DNA from: Atherix ibis
Lineage: Eukaryota > Arthropoda > Insecta > Diptera > Athericidae
Direction of reading: 5' to 3'
Length of the DNA: 64,000 bases
Assembly: GCA_958298945.1 (NCBI GenBank)
Contig: OY282606.1
Location: 95,549,696 to 95,613,695 of the forward strand
The translations under genes and the position numbers were made by a program. Under the pieces are notes generated by a model that was given only the letters and a program-made list of their open reading frames with translations, did no database searches and was not told where the DNA came from. Each line of letters begins with the position of its first letter. Position 1 is the stretch's first letter. Below, in pieces: positions 25,421-35,603 of this stretch.

Positions 25421-27410
25421 CGAGCAACGTTTTACTGAGCTTACCTAGAACTTTTTTATAAAAAAATTTATTGAAAGTAAATAATGAACCGATCTAAGCA
25501 AACTTACGAGTATACTGCCTGTCCAGAAGAGACTAACGTACAAGCTATATTGAGGAAAAGTCCACAGTGTTGCCAACACGCTTTTGGTGATGTTAGTCAA
25601 CCACACTTGTAATCCACTACTTCTCTATACACCTCCCAGTTTGGTAACCCAATTTCTACTTTCATGCCTCAAAAGTGAAATCGATTCAATCCCATTCTTA
25701 AGACAAATGAAATGAGAAAATTTATTAATATGAATATATGCTATTGAATAGATTGGAATTGATGTATTAATTTTAATCAACTCTGTAGCAAACAATTCTT
25801 TTACAAAAAACTTTCGTTTTATAATTCCTTTATCAAAAAATGTCATTAATTTCATAAATTTTCTATTTGTAAATATGTATACATGTCTTCAACTTATCAG
25901 TAGAATTCCGTTCGGTATGGAGAAAAATTATTGATTAAAAAACAGCATGTGCAAAGTTTTCCAATATGGTAATGACAAAATGGAAAATAAATTCGAGAAA
26001 TAAAAATAGGAAAAAATATTAAAATTTCTACTCTATTTCTCTGCTCTGAAAAAATGGATTTGATCAAATGAAAAATCAAAACAGGAATGAACAAATTCCT
26101 GCAGAAATATTTAAACCGAGAAACTTTTATAGTTACCCACTGAGTTTCCGTTTCTGGTATAAATTGAACACGTAATTTTCTGTTGTAGACTACCTTCGTC
26201 TATGAATAAATTTTGTCAAAATAATAAATTTACGATTCGATTGAGAGGTTTAGCAGAAAATGCATTGCTTCCATGTTTATGACACTTACCGAATGTATGT
26301 ACGTATGAATGTACTATCTGTAAGTGCACACTTACTAGATGACCGGCTCCATCGCTGTTCTCGAATCATCCCCAAATTTCAAATAGAAAATTCATAACAA
26401 AGCAATTTGCAGTTTCCAAATCAGAATCACCCTAGTCTATTTGAGAACAATTTGAGACAAATTTATTACACTTTTTGCTGTCGAAGATTCTCTAATATTT
26501 GTGAAAACTACATCCACTAATATCGTAATGCGAAAAAAATTCTCTAAACTTAAAAGATAACAAAAATTGAATACAAACACAAACTGCGTATAAAATATTC
26601 CATTTATAGTTTTTAAAATGTATTTATTTTCACAGCTTCTATTGTTAGATCCTTAATTTTTTTTTCAATAACTTGTAAATATAAAATGACAACACAAAAA
26701 TATTTTGCACCCCATTTGGAAAGAAAATCGAAGGAAACAGTGCATTTCATACAAGCTAATTTAAATACAAAAATAATATCCATCATAAAATAGAATAATC
26801 ATTTTTATTAAACTTTTCTAATAATATTGGCCATTTGTTGCGAAACGAACTATAAGTATTTGGAAGATTTATTGTTTTTCCCTTCTGGTTGATAGCATCG
26901 TGGTTGGTAAAACTTTTTACAATCAATTTCCACCATTAGGCGTACAGAAGACAAACTAAAATTTTCCCTTTTCAAACAGGAAGTGAACAAACCGAGACTA
27001 CTTTATGCTACTACCACAGAGTACTTAGTTGGGAAATTGATTACATGAGATTCTAGACAAATTAAACTTTCTTCACCCATGATCCATTTTGATTCGTGTT
27101 GGTGGTTTCTTCAAATTTTGTAATCCTTTTTGCGAATCATTCTTTTACTTGTATTTGTAGTCGAGCTAAGCAAATTTTTCAATTATGTTCTCTGCAACGA
27201 TCCTATCCAGTAGTATGGCATCTAAGACTCGAGCCTAATGACTGCTCCCAACATAACTGACACCAGATGGCCGTAGTATCACGGCTCATAGAATAAGCAT
27301 TTCACCACCAAATTATAAAATGTTTATGCCGCAAAATATTTCAATTTTTTATTGAATATTTCTTACTAGATATCCTTGCAAAAAATTCTTTCTAAAATTA
27401 ATCGGTAAAA
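25421..27410. other. Non-coding DNA, partly less A/T-rich at 26.88-27.30 kb
   Basis: No gene is supported. The part at 26880-27300 has balanced composition and could be a decayed mobile element, but I could not align a confident motif on either strand. Confidence 0.5.
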
Positions 27411-28210
27411 ATTGTTACTGAAAATTTTTACTGAACATTTTTACTGAAAATTTTTACTGAAAATTTTTACTGAAAATTTTTACTGAACATTTTTACTGAA
27501 AATTTTTATTGAAAATTTTTACTGAAAATTTTTACTGAAAATTTTTACTGAAAATTTTTACTGAAAAATTTTACTGAAAATTTTTACTGAAAATTTTTAC
27601 TGAAAATTTTTACTGAAAATTTTTACTGAAAATTTTTATTGAAAATTTTTACTGAAAATTTTTATTGAAAATTTTTACTGAAAATTTTTATTGAAAATTT
27701 TTACTGAAAATTTTTATTGAAAATTTTTACTGAAAATTTTTATTGAAAATTTTTACTGAAAATTTTTATTGAAAATTTTTACTGAAAATTTTTATTGAAA
27801 ATTTTTACTGAAAATTTTTATTGAAAATTTTTACTGAAAATTTTTATTGAAAATTTTTACTGAAAATTTTTATTGAAAATTTTTATTGAAAATTTTCATT
27901 GAAAATTTTTACTGAAAATGTTTACTGAAAATTTTTACTGAAAATGTTTACTGAAAATTTTTACTGAAAATTTTGTCCGAACATTTTACTGAAAATTTTG
28001 TCCGACTATTTTTACTGAAAATTTTGTCCGACCATTTTGAATGACAATTTTTTACCAAAAATTTTTGCTGAAAACTTTTTACTAAAAACTTTTTACTGAA
28101 AATTTTTACTGAATATTTTTATTGAAAATTTGTACTGATTTTTTTCAAAAAATTTTTACTAAAAATTTTTACTGAAAATATTTACTGAAAATTTTTGCTA
28201 AAAATTTTTT
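27411..28210. repeat. 13-bp minisatellite (TTTTTACTGAAAA)n with 26-bp higher-order section
   Basis: The unit is 13 bp. From about 27415 to 27965 some 42 units follow with only single-base changes, and degenerate units extend to about 28205. From about 27640 to 27880 units with ACTG and ATTG alternate, giving a 26-bp higher-order period for about nine cycles. At 27965-28035 three units carry a ttttgtccga insertion at regular spacing. The pattern fits amplification by unequal exchange or slippage at more than one scale. It is non-coding. Confidence 0.95.
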
Positions 28211-30840
28211 TAAATAGTACAAAAATTTAGGTTCATTAAAAATTCTAAGCTATTTAAAATAAAATTTTACAATAGATTCGATAAAAATGATTACTTTTTA
28301 TTTTTAATTATAAGAACTACAATACCAAAAGTTTGGAAAATTTCTGCTATGAATAATAAACGAATATTGTATTTCCAAAGAATATTGCCAGAACTAATTG
28401 TAAGCCGAACTTTATAATAGAGTGTGTGTGGTTCCACCTTGCAAAATATGTGTCATTTTCATATATTAATATTCATATCGATATAATCAACAAATATCCT
28501 TTCCCTGTATTGTACAGAAATTTCTGTTTAGACTGTAGTTTATTCCTTTTGTTAATCCAAGCAACGTGTATCTATCTATGTACTGGCCTTACTAAGGGTA
28601 TTCGGGATGTTCGCAATTTCAAATTTGTTTCCAGGTGTAGATTTTAGACAGATTTCGGAAATTTGTATTCAAAATTCCATCTACCTTGCACAGCTTTAAT
28701 TACGGTTTTAATATTTTGATCCCGTCGTGCAATAAATCTGCTAATAATTTTTTATTGGAGGATGGTATTTAATATAATTTCAATGCTTTTACAATTTGTC
28801 TTTTTGTCTAATTGCATTTAAGCATAATGTAGAATCGTTATCCATATACAGGATTTGTTATTATTTTTAGTGGAAAATATTTTTATTTTTTGCCCAAACA
28901 TCTTCATTAATCTAAGTTCACAGGATATCTATATATTTTGTATAGTTTTTATTCATTTGACATATTTTCTAAATTTATTAGAATCAAAAATTTGTAAATA
29001 GGAATTTTTTTAATTTTTTTAATTTAAAATAAAATTAGTTTTGAACACTTTTTTATGAGTTACTTAATAATAATGATAAAAAAAATTGTTCAAACTTAGT
29101 TATTTGTACAAAACGCTTCAAGAATATTATTAAATGATTTGTATTCGAATTACAATATTCAATTTTAAATTGATATTTTTAAAAAAATTATTGAAAAAAT
29201 GTTTTTTCTTTGAATATTACTTTAAATCAGCATGATAAATAAAAGTAAAAGTAAATTATTAAAAAAGAATTTAAAACAATGCCGTCAAATATGAGTGTGT
29301 GGGTGTATAGTCTACAAATAAATTTCTGTGTATATTCTGTGTAGAAAAACCATACAAATATAATTGAGAAAAGAAAGACTTCTCCTTTCTTATTTTTCAT
29401 ATTATCTTAAGAACTTTTAATGATGATATATGATATATTGAGAAAATGATGATAAAAGATAAGTATTTGAACAGATAACGTATTAACAGGTAATCATTAA
29501 TCATATTTCAAAGCCGCGTTCGACGTTATACATGGGGGAAAAGGATGAATATGCTTGCTTATAGGATATATATACTTATATGTTTATGTACGTTTACTTG
29601 CATGTGGTGGAAATATATCCGAAAAATAAAGCAACGTCGAACAAACCAATATAATCAATCTGGTAATGGGGTATTAACCATTTGTTTTGTTTAGGAAGTT
29701 TTCCAAGCTTTATTATCAAGTAAAATGGCTTTTGGTATGTTACTACAACCACATCCATAAAAAGGTTTTTGGTATATTTGTTCTTTTTGCATAAAGAAAA
29801 TTTGAATGTTCTAGTATGTATTGATGTGAACATTAAAATTGCCTTTTATCCTTTTACTATTCACATTTTACAAAAAAAATTAAATGTAAAATAAGTCTAA
29901 AATAGTGCGAAAAATAAAATCCTATTTTCATAATGGTAAAATTCGTTTTTTTTTTCGTCAATTTTTAACAAATTTTCATTCAAGAAGCAATAAGAAATTT
30001 AGATTAGTTATATAAAATTTCTATATTTTGTTTTTTTGTTATTTGCTACAAGATTAATACTTAAAAAAAACTAACAAAATATGTAAATGGAATGAACATG
30101 TTAGATTTGCGTAAAATCTTAATAGAAAAAGTCCAATAACAAGACAGTTTCTCATAGGATAAAATTGTGTGTATATCGACAACTAAGATATATAGATGGT
30201 GATGCCATCTTCTCCCCAATTTTTGCTATTATATTTTTCCCTTTAAGATCCTTTAGAAAAATGTTTTCCCCTTACAAAAAATAAATAAGTAAATGCAATT
30301 TGAATACTCATTTAATATCCATGCCGCTTCAATTTTCTCTCAAAATATATCAACAAGATAATTCTACCATTTAAGATGTAGTGAATAGTGTATACAATAT
30401 TCAAATTCAAAATGAATCTGCATGATGATGAAGTTATTCAATTATTTTGTTATGATTTGTTCAAACAGAATATTTTGTATATCCATACATACACGTACAT
30501 ATAATATTGTAATTTATTCTTATTTGTAAGAAAATTTCTGATTTTCTTCCGTTTTATTAATTAAAGTAAACGGACACTTTGCTTTCATTCGATTATATAA
30601 ATTATGTATTTCTTTAATGAAATTTTTCATCATAGTGTAATTTTACTAAAAGTATTTTATTTTGTTTACATTTCATATTTTAATATTATTTTCAGTTTAT
30701 AAGGTTACTGCGTATGGACTTATGAGAAAAGCTAAACTGATTTTCAAATATTTTCATTTAACCATTGAAATGTATACAGTTGCATTGTCGAATATAATTT
30801 TTTTTTAAATCGCACTCTTTTCATGCTATTGATATCAGCA
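28211..30840. other. A/T-rich non-coding DNA
   Basis: No supported gene. Short open frames (for example 28426-28647 and 29594-29833) have no recognisable motif. Confidence 0.55.
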
Positions 30841-31285
30841 AGGTTTAAATGTCTGTATACTCTCTCAAATGAGCTTCATCTAAATATGGCTGCGCTGTTG
30901 TCACTCATATCATTAAAGTACGTACACGTATGAGCTTCATCTAAATGGCGCTGTGCAGCTTGTACTTGAGGTCGCTGTGATTGCAAGCGTTGACAGTTGC
31001 GTTTGGTACGTTCTGTCCGGGAAGCATCTGACAACCACTTCTTACGATTGAATGTATGTATGTGCGACCAAATACTTCAATTAGGCGCGAGAAGGATACT
31101 ATTTCATACATATGAGTATGTAGCAGGCAGCTTTTATACGAGTATATATTACACGATTTTTACTGGCTCTTTTGAAGAAAAGAAAAACCGGTCGAACAGT
31201 TGAAAATATTACTAGCTTCTTAGTCAGTCGGATTTGAATCGTTCACACGTGCTGAATAATCCTCTGAATTATATCAAATTCATCT
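30841..31285 (+). promoter_or_regulatory. GC-balanced segment, possible promoter or regulatory region
   Basis: This segment stands out from its surroundings in composition. It holds two copies of atgagcttcatctaaat followed by related words (30869 and 30931; tatggctgcgctg and ggcgctgtgc). It also has a TATA-like tatatatta near 31142, a TCAGT initiator-like word near 31223 and a CACGTG E-box at about 31246. The distance from the TATA-like word to TCAGT (about 80 bp) does not fit one core promoter. The segment continues across the RTE insertion to 33331 onward. An old LTR is an alternative reading. Confidence 0.25.
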
Positions 31286-31295
31286 AAATTTACAT
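31286..31295. repeat. Target-site duplication of the RTE-like insertion, left copy
   Basis: AAATTTACAT lies directly beside the poly-T (poly-A on the minus strand) and recurs exactly at 33321-33330 on the other side of the element. This is the expected trace of target-primed reverse transcription. Confidence 0.9.
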
Positions 31296-33320
31296 TTTTT
31301 TTTTTTTTTTTTATTTGACAGGTTTTCATTTCTATGTTACACATAGACATGAGAACACAGTCACTCCTATGGAGCATATAGCGGCACTAGAGACTCTGCG
31401 AATTCTCTCCATCTGCTTCTGTCTTGAGCTAGCCTTTTTATTTCCGACCATGATTTGCCAGTTTGTTGGTGTTCGCGCTCGACTGATCTTCTCCAAGTGG
31501 TCCTTGGACGTCCTCTGCTGCGATTGCCCTGTGGGTTCCAATCTAGTGCCATCCTTGCTATGTACGTAGGTGGTTTTCGCAAGGTGTGGCCAATCCAACT
31601 CCATTTCCTGCGCTTGATGTTATCTAGCAGGGGTATTTGCTTCGTGAGAAGAAGCAGCTCATCGTTCGTTATCCAGTTCGCCCAGAAGATCTTGCTTATG
31701 CGCCTCAAGCATCTGTTCACAAATGCCTGAGGCTTACGAGTCGTGCTGTCTGTTACTTTCCATGTTTCGCAGCCGTACAGCAGGACTGGCTTGACGTTTG
31801 AGTTGAATATTCGAAGTTTGAGTGCTATGGAGAGATGATTGGAACGCCATACGTTCCCAAGTGAGGTGTACGCTTGTCGCGCCTTGTTGATGCGCGTTTG
31901 GATGTCTATTTCAGTTCCACTATCCTTGCTGAGCATGCTGCCAAGGTAACAGAACTTTTCGACATCTTCAACTTGGGTACCGTGTAGCATCAAGGGTCTC
32001 TCGAAGGTGGCGCCGACACGCATCAATTTGGTCTTCTTGATGTTGATTCTCATCCCAACTTTTTCTGCGTTGGAGGCCAGTGCATTCAGTTTCTCCTGAA
32101 TGCCGTTGAAGGTGTGGGACATGAGGCATATGTCGTCGGCGTAGTCCAGGTCGTGGAGCTTCTCACGCAGTGTCCACTGTATACCGTTGCTGGCTGTGCT
32201 GTTAGTGCGTTGAAGAACTAGGTCTAGGGCGATTATGAAGAGGATAGGCGAGATTATGCAACCCTGCCTGACTCCTCTCGAGATGTTGAATGTATCGCTG
32301 TTTCGTCCTTTGAGACGCACTCTACACGGGGCCTCGCGGTATAGTTCTCGGATTAGATCGATTATGGCCTGCGGGATGCCTAGTTCAGCCAGAGCACTCC
32401 AGATGGCGTCGCGAGAAATCATGTCGAAGGCTCTTTCGAAGTCAACGAAGAGAAGATAGAGCGGGCTGTTCCATTCGTTCGACTGTTCAATGATCATTCT
32501 TAGGCTGTTGATGTGATCAATACAGGAGCGGTTTGGTCTAAAGCCAGACTGCTCGTTGCGGAGGGCACTTTCCACTGTTGGAGTGATGCGAGTCAGGATG
32601 ATTGATGCGATTAGTTTCTGGATGGTATTCAGCAGCGTGATTCCCCTCCAATTTTTGCAATCGCCAAGGTCACCTTTCTTCGGGATGGTGATAATTACTC
32701 CTTCTTTCCAGCTGTCCGGGAAGTGGCATTGTGTCCAGGCTTTTACGATTATAGGATGCAACAGCGAGGCCAGGAGTGTCGGGTCAAACTTCAGAACTTC
32801 TGGGGCCAGGTTGTCAGGTCCGGGTGCTTTGTTGTTCTTAAGCTTGTTTATTGCTGTTGTGATCTCCGTAATCGTAGGTGGTGTTGTTGGGATGGATCTT
32901 CGTGGGTTTCTGCGCATCACTGTAGGAGGAGGATGGAATTCTGGAGCTATTGGAAGGGATTCTGAGAAGAATTCCTTCCAGCGGTCGAGTTGTTCTTCAT
33001 CCGTGGGGAGAGTTTGACCGTCTTTGTCCTTAAGTGGTGGCAGTGAGGGTGTTATTTTTCCGGATAGTTTGCGAATTGATGCATAGACACTGCGGATATC
33101 GCTCCGGTGTGCAGCGGCTTCTGCTTCGCTTGCTATTTCGTTGAAGTAGTTCCTCTTGTCATCCCTTGCCATGCGTTTGACCATCTTTTGAGCAAGGTCG
33201 TACCTCGTCTGTAGATGGTGCCTTTCCTCGCGAGTTTGAGCAGTTTGGAGTAAACCTTTCAGCTTTCTTCGTTTTCCTATTTGAGTCCAGGTTGACTCGC
33301 GGAGTCCAGGTTGACTCGCG
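31296..33320 (-). mobile_element. Young 5'-truncated RTE-like non-LTR retrotransposon
   Basis: The element lies on the minus strand. Its 3' end is the T-run at 31296-31312, preceded on its own strand by a caaataaa poly-A signal and a 3' UTR of only about 55 bp after the stop. The 5' end is cut inside the polymerase gene. The insertion is bounded by a perfect 10-bp duplication (31286-31295 and 33321-33330). The remaining coding frame is completely open, so the copy is recent. The endonuclease half of the protein is missing, so this copy cannot move by itself. Confidence 0.92.
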
Positions 33321-33337
33321 AAATTTACATTATGCAA
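31367..33337 (-). CDS. RTE-like reverse transcriptase, 5'-truncated open frame
   Basis: A 656-codon frame encodes a reverse transcriptase that would copy the element's RNA at a nicked target. The first six or seven residues (MHNVNFA) derive from target DNA and the duplication, not from the element. Residue positions: KAPGPDNLAPEVLK near 170-183, SGFRPNRSCIDHI near 264-276, FVDFERAFD at 297-305, GVRQGCIISP at 355-364, and the catalytic YADD at 399-402. The C-terminal LLYGCETW (519-526) and RGRPRTTWRR (608-617) are typical of RTE-like and related insect elements. The clade name is from memory and less certain than RT itself. The N-terminal endonuclease domain is absent. There is no internal stop or frameshift. 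Confidence 0.93.
   Translation of the reverse strand: MHNVNFASQPGLRESTWTQIGKRRKLKGLLQTAQTREERHHLQTRYDLAQKMVKRMARDDKRNYFNEIASEAEAAAHRSDIRSVYASIRKLSGKITPSLPPLKDKDGQTLPTDEEQLDRWKEFFSESLPIAPEFHPPPTVMRRNPRRSIPTTPPTITEITTAINKLKNNKAPGPDNLAPEVLKFDPTLLASLLHPIIVKAWTQCHFPDSWKEGVIITIPKKGDLGDCKNWRGITLLNTIQKLIASIILTRITPTVESALRNEQSGFRPNRSCIDHINSLRMIIEQSNEWNSPLYLLFVDFERAFDMISRDAIWSALAELGIPQAIIDLIRELYREAPCRVRLKGRNSDTFNISRGVRQGCIISPILFIIALDLVLQRTNSTASNGIQWTLREKLHDLDYADDICLMSHTFNGIQEKLNALASNAEKVGMRINIKKTKLMRVGATFERPLMLHGTQVEDVEKFCYLGSMLSKDSGTEIDIQTRINKARQAYTSLGNVWRSNHLSIALKLRIFNSNVKPVLLYGCETWKVTDSTTRKPQAFVNRCLRRISKIFWANWITNDELLLLTKQIPLLDNIKRRKWSWIGHTLRKPPTYIARMALDWNPQGNRSRGRPRTTWRRSVEREHQQTGKSWSEIKRLAQDRSRWREFAESLVPLYAP
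33283..33320. repeat. 19-bp tandem duplication at the 5' junction of the RTE-like element
   Basis: gagtccaggttgactcgcg occurs at 33283-33301 and again, exactly, at 33302-33320, right against the target duplication. It keeps frame with the RT only because the extra residues lie at its truncated start. Such extra sequence at a truncated 5' end probably arose during second-strand joining. Confidence 0.9.
33321..33330. repeat. Target-site duplication of the RTE-like insertion, right copy
   Basis: Exact AAATTTACAT partner of 31286-31295. Confidence 0.9.
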
Positions 33338-33435
33338 CTACATAAACTATTTCCATCAAATATTTATTTATTTTATATATTTTAATTTAAACGATAATAT
33401 ATTTAAATACAAAACTAACTCGATAGTCGATCACG

Positions 33436-33497
33436 CTTTTGTAACCGTTAGTTACCAATAGAGAAAAAAATCTATTGGTAACTAACGGTTACAAAAG
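33436..33497. repeat. Perfect 27-bp hairpin with 8-nt loop
   Basis: The left arm 33436-33462 (starting cttttgtaaccgttagttac) and the right arm 33471-33497 are exact reverse complements. The loop is gaaaaaaa. With one wobble pair the stem extends to 33433-33500, 30 bp. It lies at the 3' side of a DD41D mariner relic and about 100 bp past the RTE insertion. It could be a duplicated, head-to-head transposon end; the other end of the relic does not match it. Confidence 0.9.
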
Positions 33498-33559
33498 TGT
33501 ATCATATTTTTATTTGAATCGATATAACTCAATGCTCGACATTTATTTGTTAAAGATTA

Positions 33560-34430
33560 TTTTATATAAATGTTGGACACGACTTATAATACAAAATTGG
33601 TATTTCGCTAATAACACGTGCAATGTTGTTTTCCAAGGCTGCAAGTGACGGTTTTATCAGCATACACGTAGTCGGGTGATTTCACATATCTCCATAAAAA
33701 ATAGTCTAGATGCGTCTAATCGCACGATCTAGGCTGTCAAATCACCGGTCCGAAGCCAACAATAAAGTGCTCACCGCACTCATGTCTCAATATGTCCATT
33801 GTTTCACGTGCTGTGTGGCATGTAGCGTCGTTTTGTTGAAACCACAAGTCGATGAGATGCAGTTCTTGCTTTTTAGGCAACGATAACGTTATGGCCCATA
33901 AACCGCACCAAACAGTGTATTTTTCGAAGTTCAATGGCAGTTCTTGTTTTGTCTGTGGTTGTTCACTTACCCATTCAACCAGACATGAGTTTCGTCGCTA
34001 AGCGCAATTTTTTGGTAAACAAACGGATTTTTCTCAAGTTGTTCTAAGACCCACTCAGCAAAAAATTCGATGCTTCGGCAGGTCGTTTGACTTCAGTTCT
34101 TGCACGAGCTGTATTTTATATGCTTTCAGACCAAGATCCTTGCGTAAAATCTTCTACATAGTTGAGTAACACAATTCCAATTGCTGTGAATGATGACGGA
34201 TGATCAAATTGTGGTCTTCACCAACACTGGATGCTACGTCAGCAATATTTTCCTCTATACGCCTCTACGCACACGGGTTGGTGTTTTGATGTCCAATAGC
34301 GTAAAATTGCTAGGAAATTTTCCCAATATAGCTTGAATTGAAAAGCACAAATTTTGATAAAAAAAATTCAAAAATTTGTAAGTCTTGATCGGGTGTAAGT
34401 TTTTCTATAATAAAATGGCACTTTTGACGT
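33560..34430 (-). pseudogene. DD41D-type mariner transposase relic
   Basis: Minus-strand frames recover almost the whole gene order. The N-terminus reads FTLLDIKTPTRVRRGV. GEDHNLIIRHHSQQLEL, KILRKDLGLKAYKIQLVQEL and AEWVLEQLEKNPFVYQKIAL follow. The first Asp is kept in LSDETHVWLNG. At 33934-33737 comes YTVWCGLWA, a deletion of about 25 residues, then LPKKQELHLIDLWFQQNDAT, where the second catalytic Asp has become Asn. The third Asp is in THLDYFLWRYVKS. Counting through stops, 41 residues separate the second and third positions, which fits the DD41D (rosa-like) group as I remember it. Frameshifts, stops and the D-to-N change mark it as dead. Confidence 0.8.
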
Positions 34431-35164
34431 GTCATGGGTGATCTGTCAAAAACAAAAACATGAAAAACCAAACAGCAAAAAAACCAAATAATTTTGGGAT
34501 GATGACTGATATACTGATTAGATGAATTTTCTTGACTTGCTGCACTTGTATTTAGAGAATATTGAATCGGGCTGTATTCGTGAACGATTTCAGTTACTGT
34601 TACTAGTTTCTACGTTAAAATTCTTATACGAAACTCTTCGTTAAAAATTTTTCTCGTTAAAAATTCTTATACGAAAAATTATTACTCGTTGCTACAGATA
34701 AAAACATATTGAAAAAGTGCAGTAAAATAAAAATAAAATTATATCACAGAAAGAAAATATATCATTAAAGCTAATAAATTATTAAATAATATTAACTGAT
34801 ATAAAATAATTTTCTTAAACTCATCAGGTTCGAATACAAGAATATCGAAACTAAATTGTGAAAAACAATAGATCAGAAATTGATAATTTCCAGCTGAAAG
34901 GCATATCCAAAGTAATTGGTGCAAAAGAGTAAAAAAATTACTGTAGATTCAATAGATATGTTTGGCTAATTGTTTACCATTTTACATTATGGATAATTGC
35001 TGAATAATACGTAGCAATTGTAAAAATTTTCTCCAAATGTGGTATTTCTGCCGTATTCACGTTTCAAACAGAATTTTCTTCAGTGATTAGGTTCATTTTT
35101 TAAATGTCTATATATGCGGCTCTAAAAACACAACCTACTGTGGAGAAGCCATTGTGTCAAAGAA
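34431..35164. other. A/T-rich non-coding DNA between two mariner relics
   Basis: Contains a short local repetition of cgttaaaaat and ttcttatacgaaa words near 34610-34680. No gene is supported. Confidence 0.5.
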
Positions 35165-35565
35165 AAGTCGGTTCCTAGAAAATGTAGAATAGGCCGTTGT
35201 CCTCAATTCTGAGCGTTATGGTCGTAGCATAACCTCCTTTTTTTAGCATGTACTTGAAAATTTTAATCTGCACCATTTGTGGTTTTAATAAGACATCGTC
35301 ACAAATCATATAGCAGAATAAATTTCACAATCTGGCGATGTCATTTGGCCCCCAAGATCATTCGATTTGACGCCTTTGGAATTTTTCTTATAGAACTACG
35401 CAAAATATTGTGTCTTCGGAAATAATCCTTAATCTGTAGGTCAAGTTATGACCGAATTAAAGTCGGAAATATTCGAAAAGTTTTGCAAAAAAATATTATG
35501 TACACATAAATATCATAATGAAAATTTGAATATTTTTACACTATCTAAATATGTTTTATCTCAGA
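35165..35565 (+). pseudogene. DD41D-type mariner transposase relic, C-terminal half
   Basis: The plus strand reads AVVLNSERYGRSITSFF and LENFNLHHLWF, then two stops and DIVTNHIAE where relatives have WFQQDGATCHTA; the second catalytic Asp is still present. GDVIWPPRSFDLTPLEFFL follows, where relatives have WPPRSCDLTPLDYFLW, so the third Asp appears as Glu. It ends QVMTELKSEIFEKF. It is a different lineage from both neighbouring DD41D relics, being on the opposite strand with different residues. The N-terminal half and TIRs are not seen. The next element begins 40 bp downstream. Confidence 0.7.
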
Positions 35566-35603
35566 TCTTTTTATTGAAAATAGAAAAAATCTTAGTTAAA
35601 TTA

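Noticed and set aside
26880..27300. Possible mariner or other transposase in the balanced patch
   Set aside because: I tried both strands and could not place a catalytic or TIR motif with confidence.
27411..28210. CRISPR-like array
   Set aside because: The units are contiguous 13-mers with no spacers, in eukaryotic A/T-rich DNA.
30841..31285. LTR of an LTR retrotransposon
   Set aside because: No second copy, no TG...CA boundaries and no primer-binding site seen; kept only as a low-confidence regulatory candidate.
31315..33017. Several plus-strand frames of up to 153 codons
   Set aside because: They lie opposite the reverse transcriptase and have no motif of their own.
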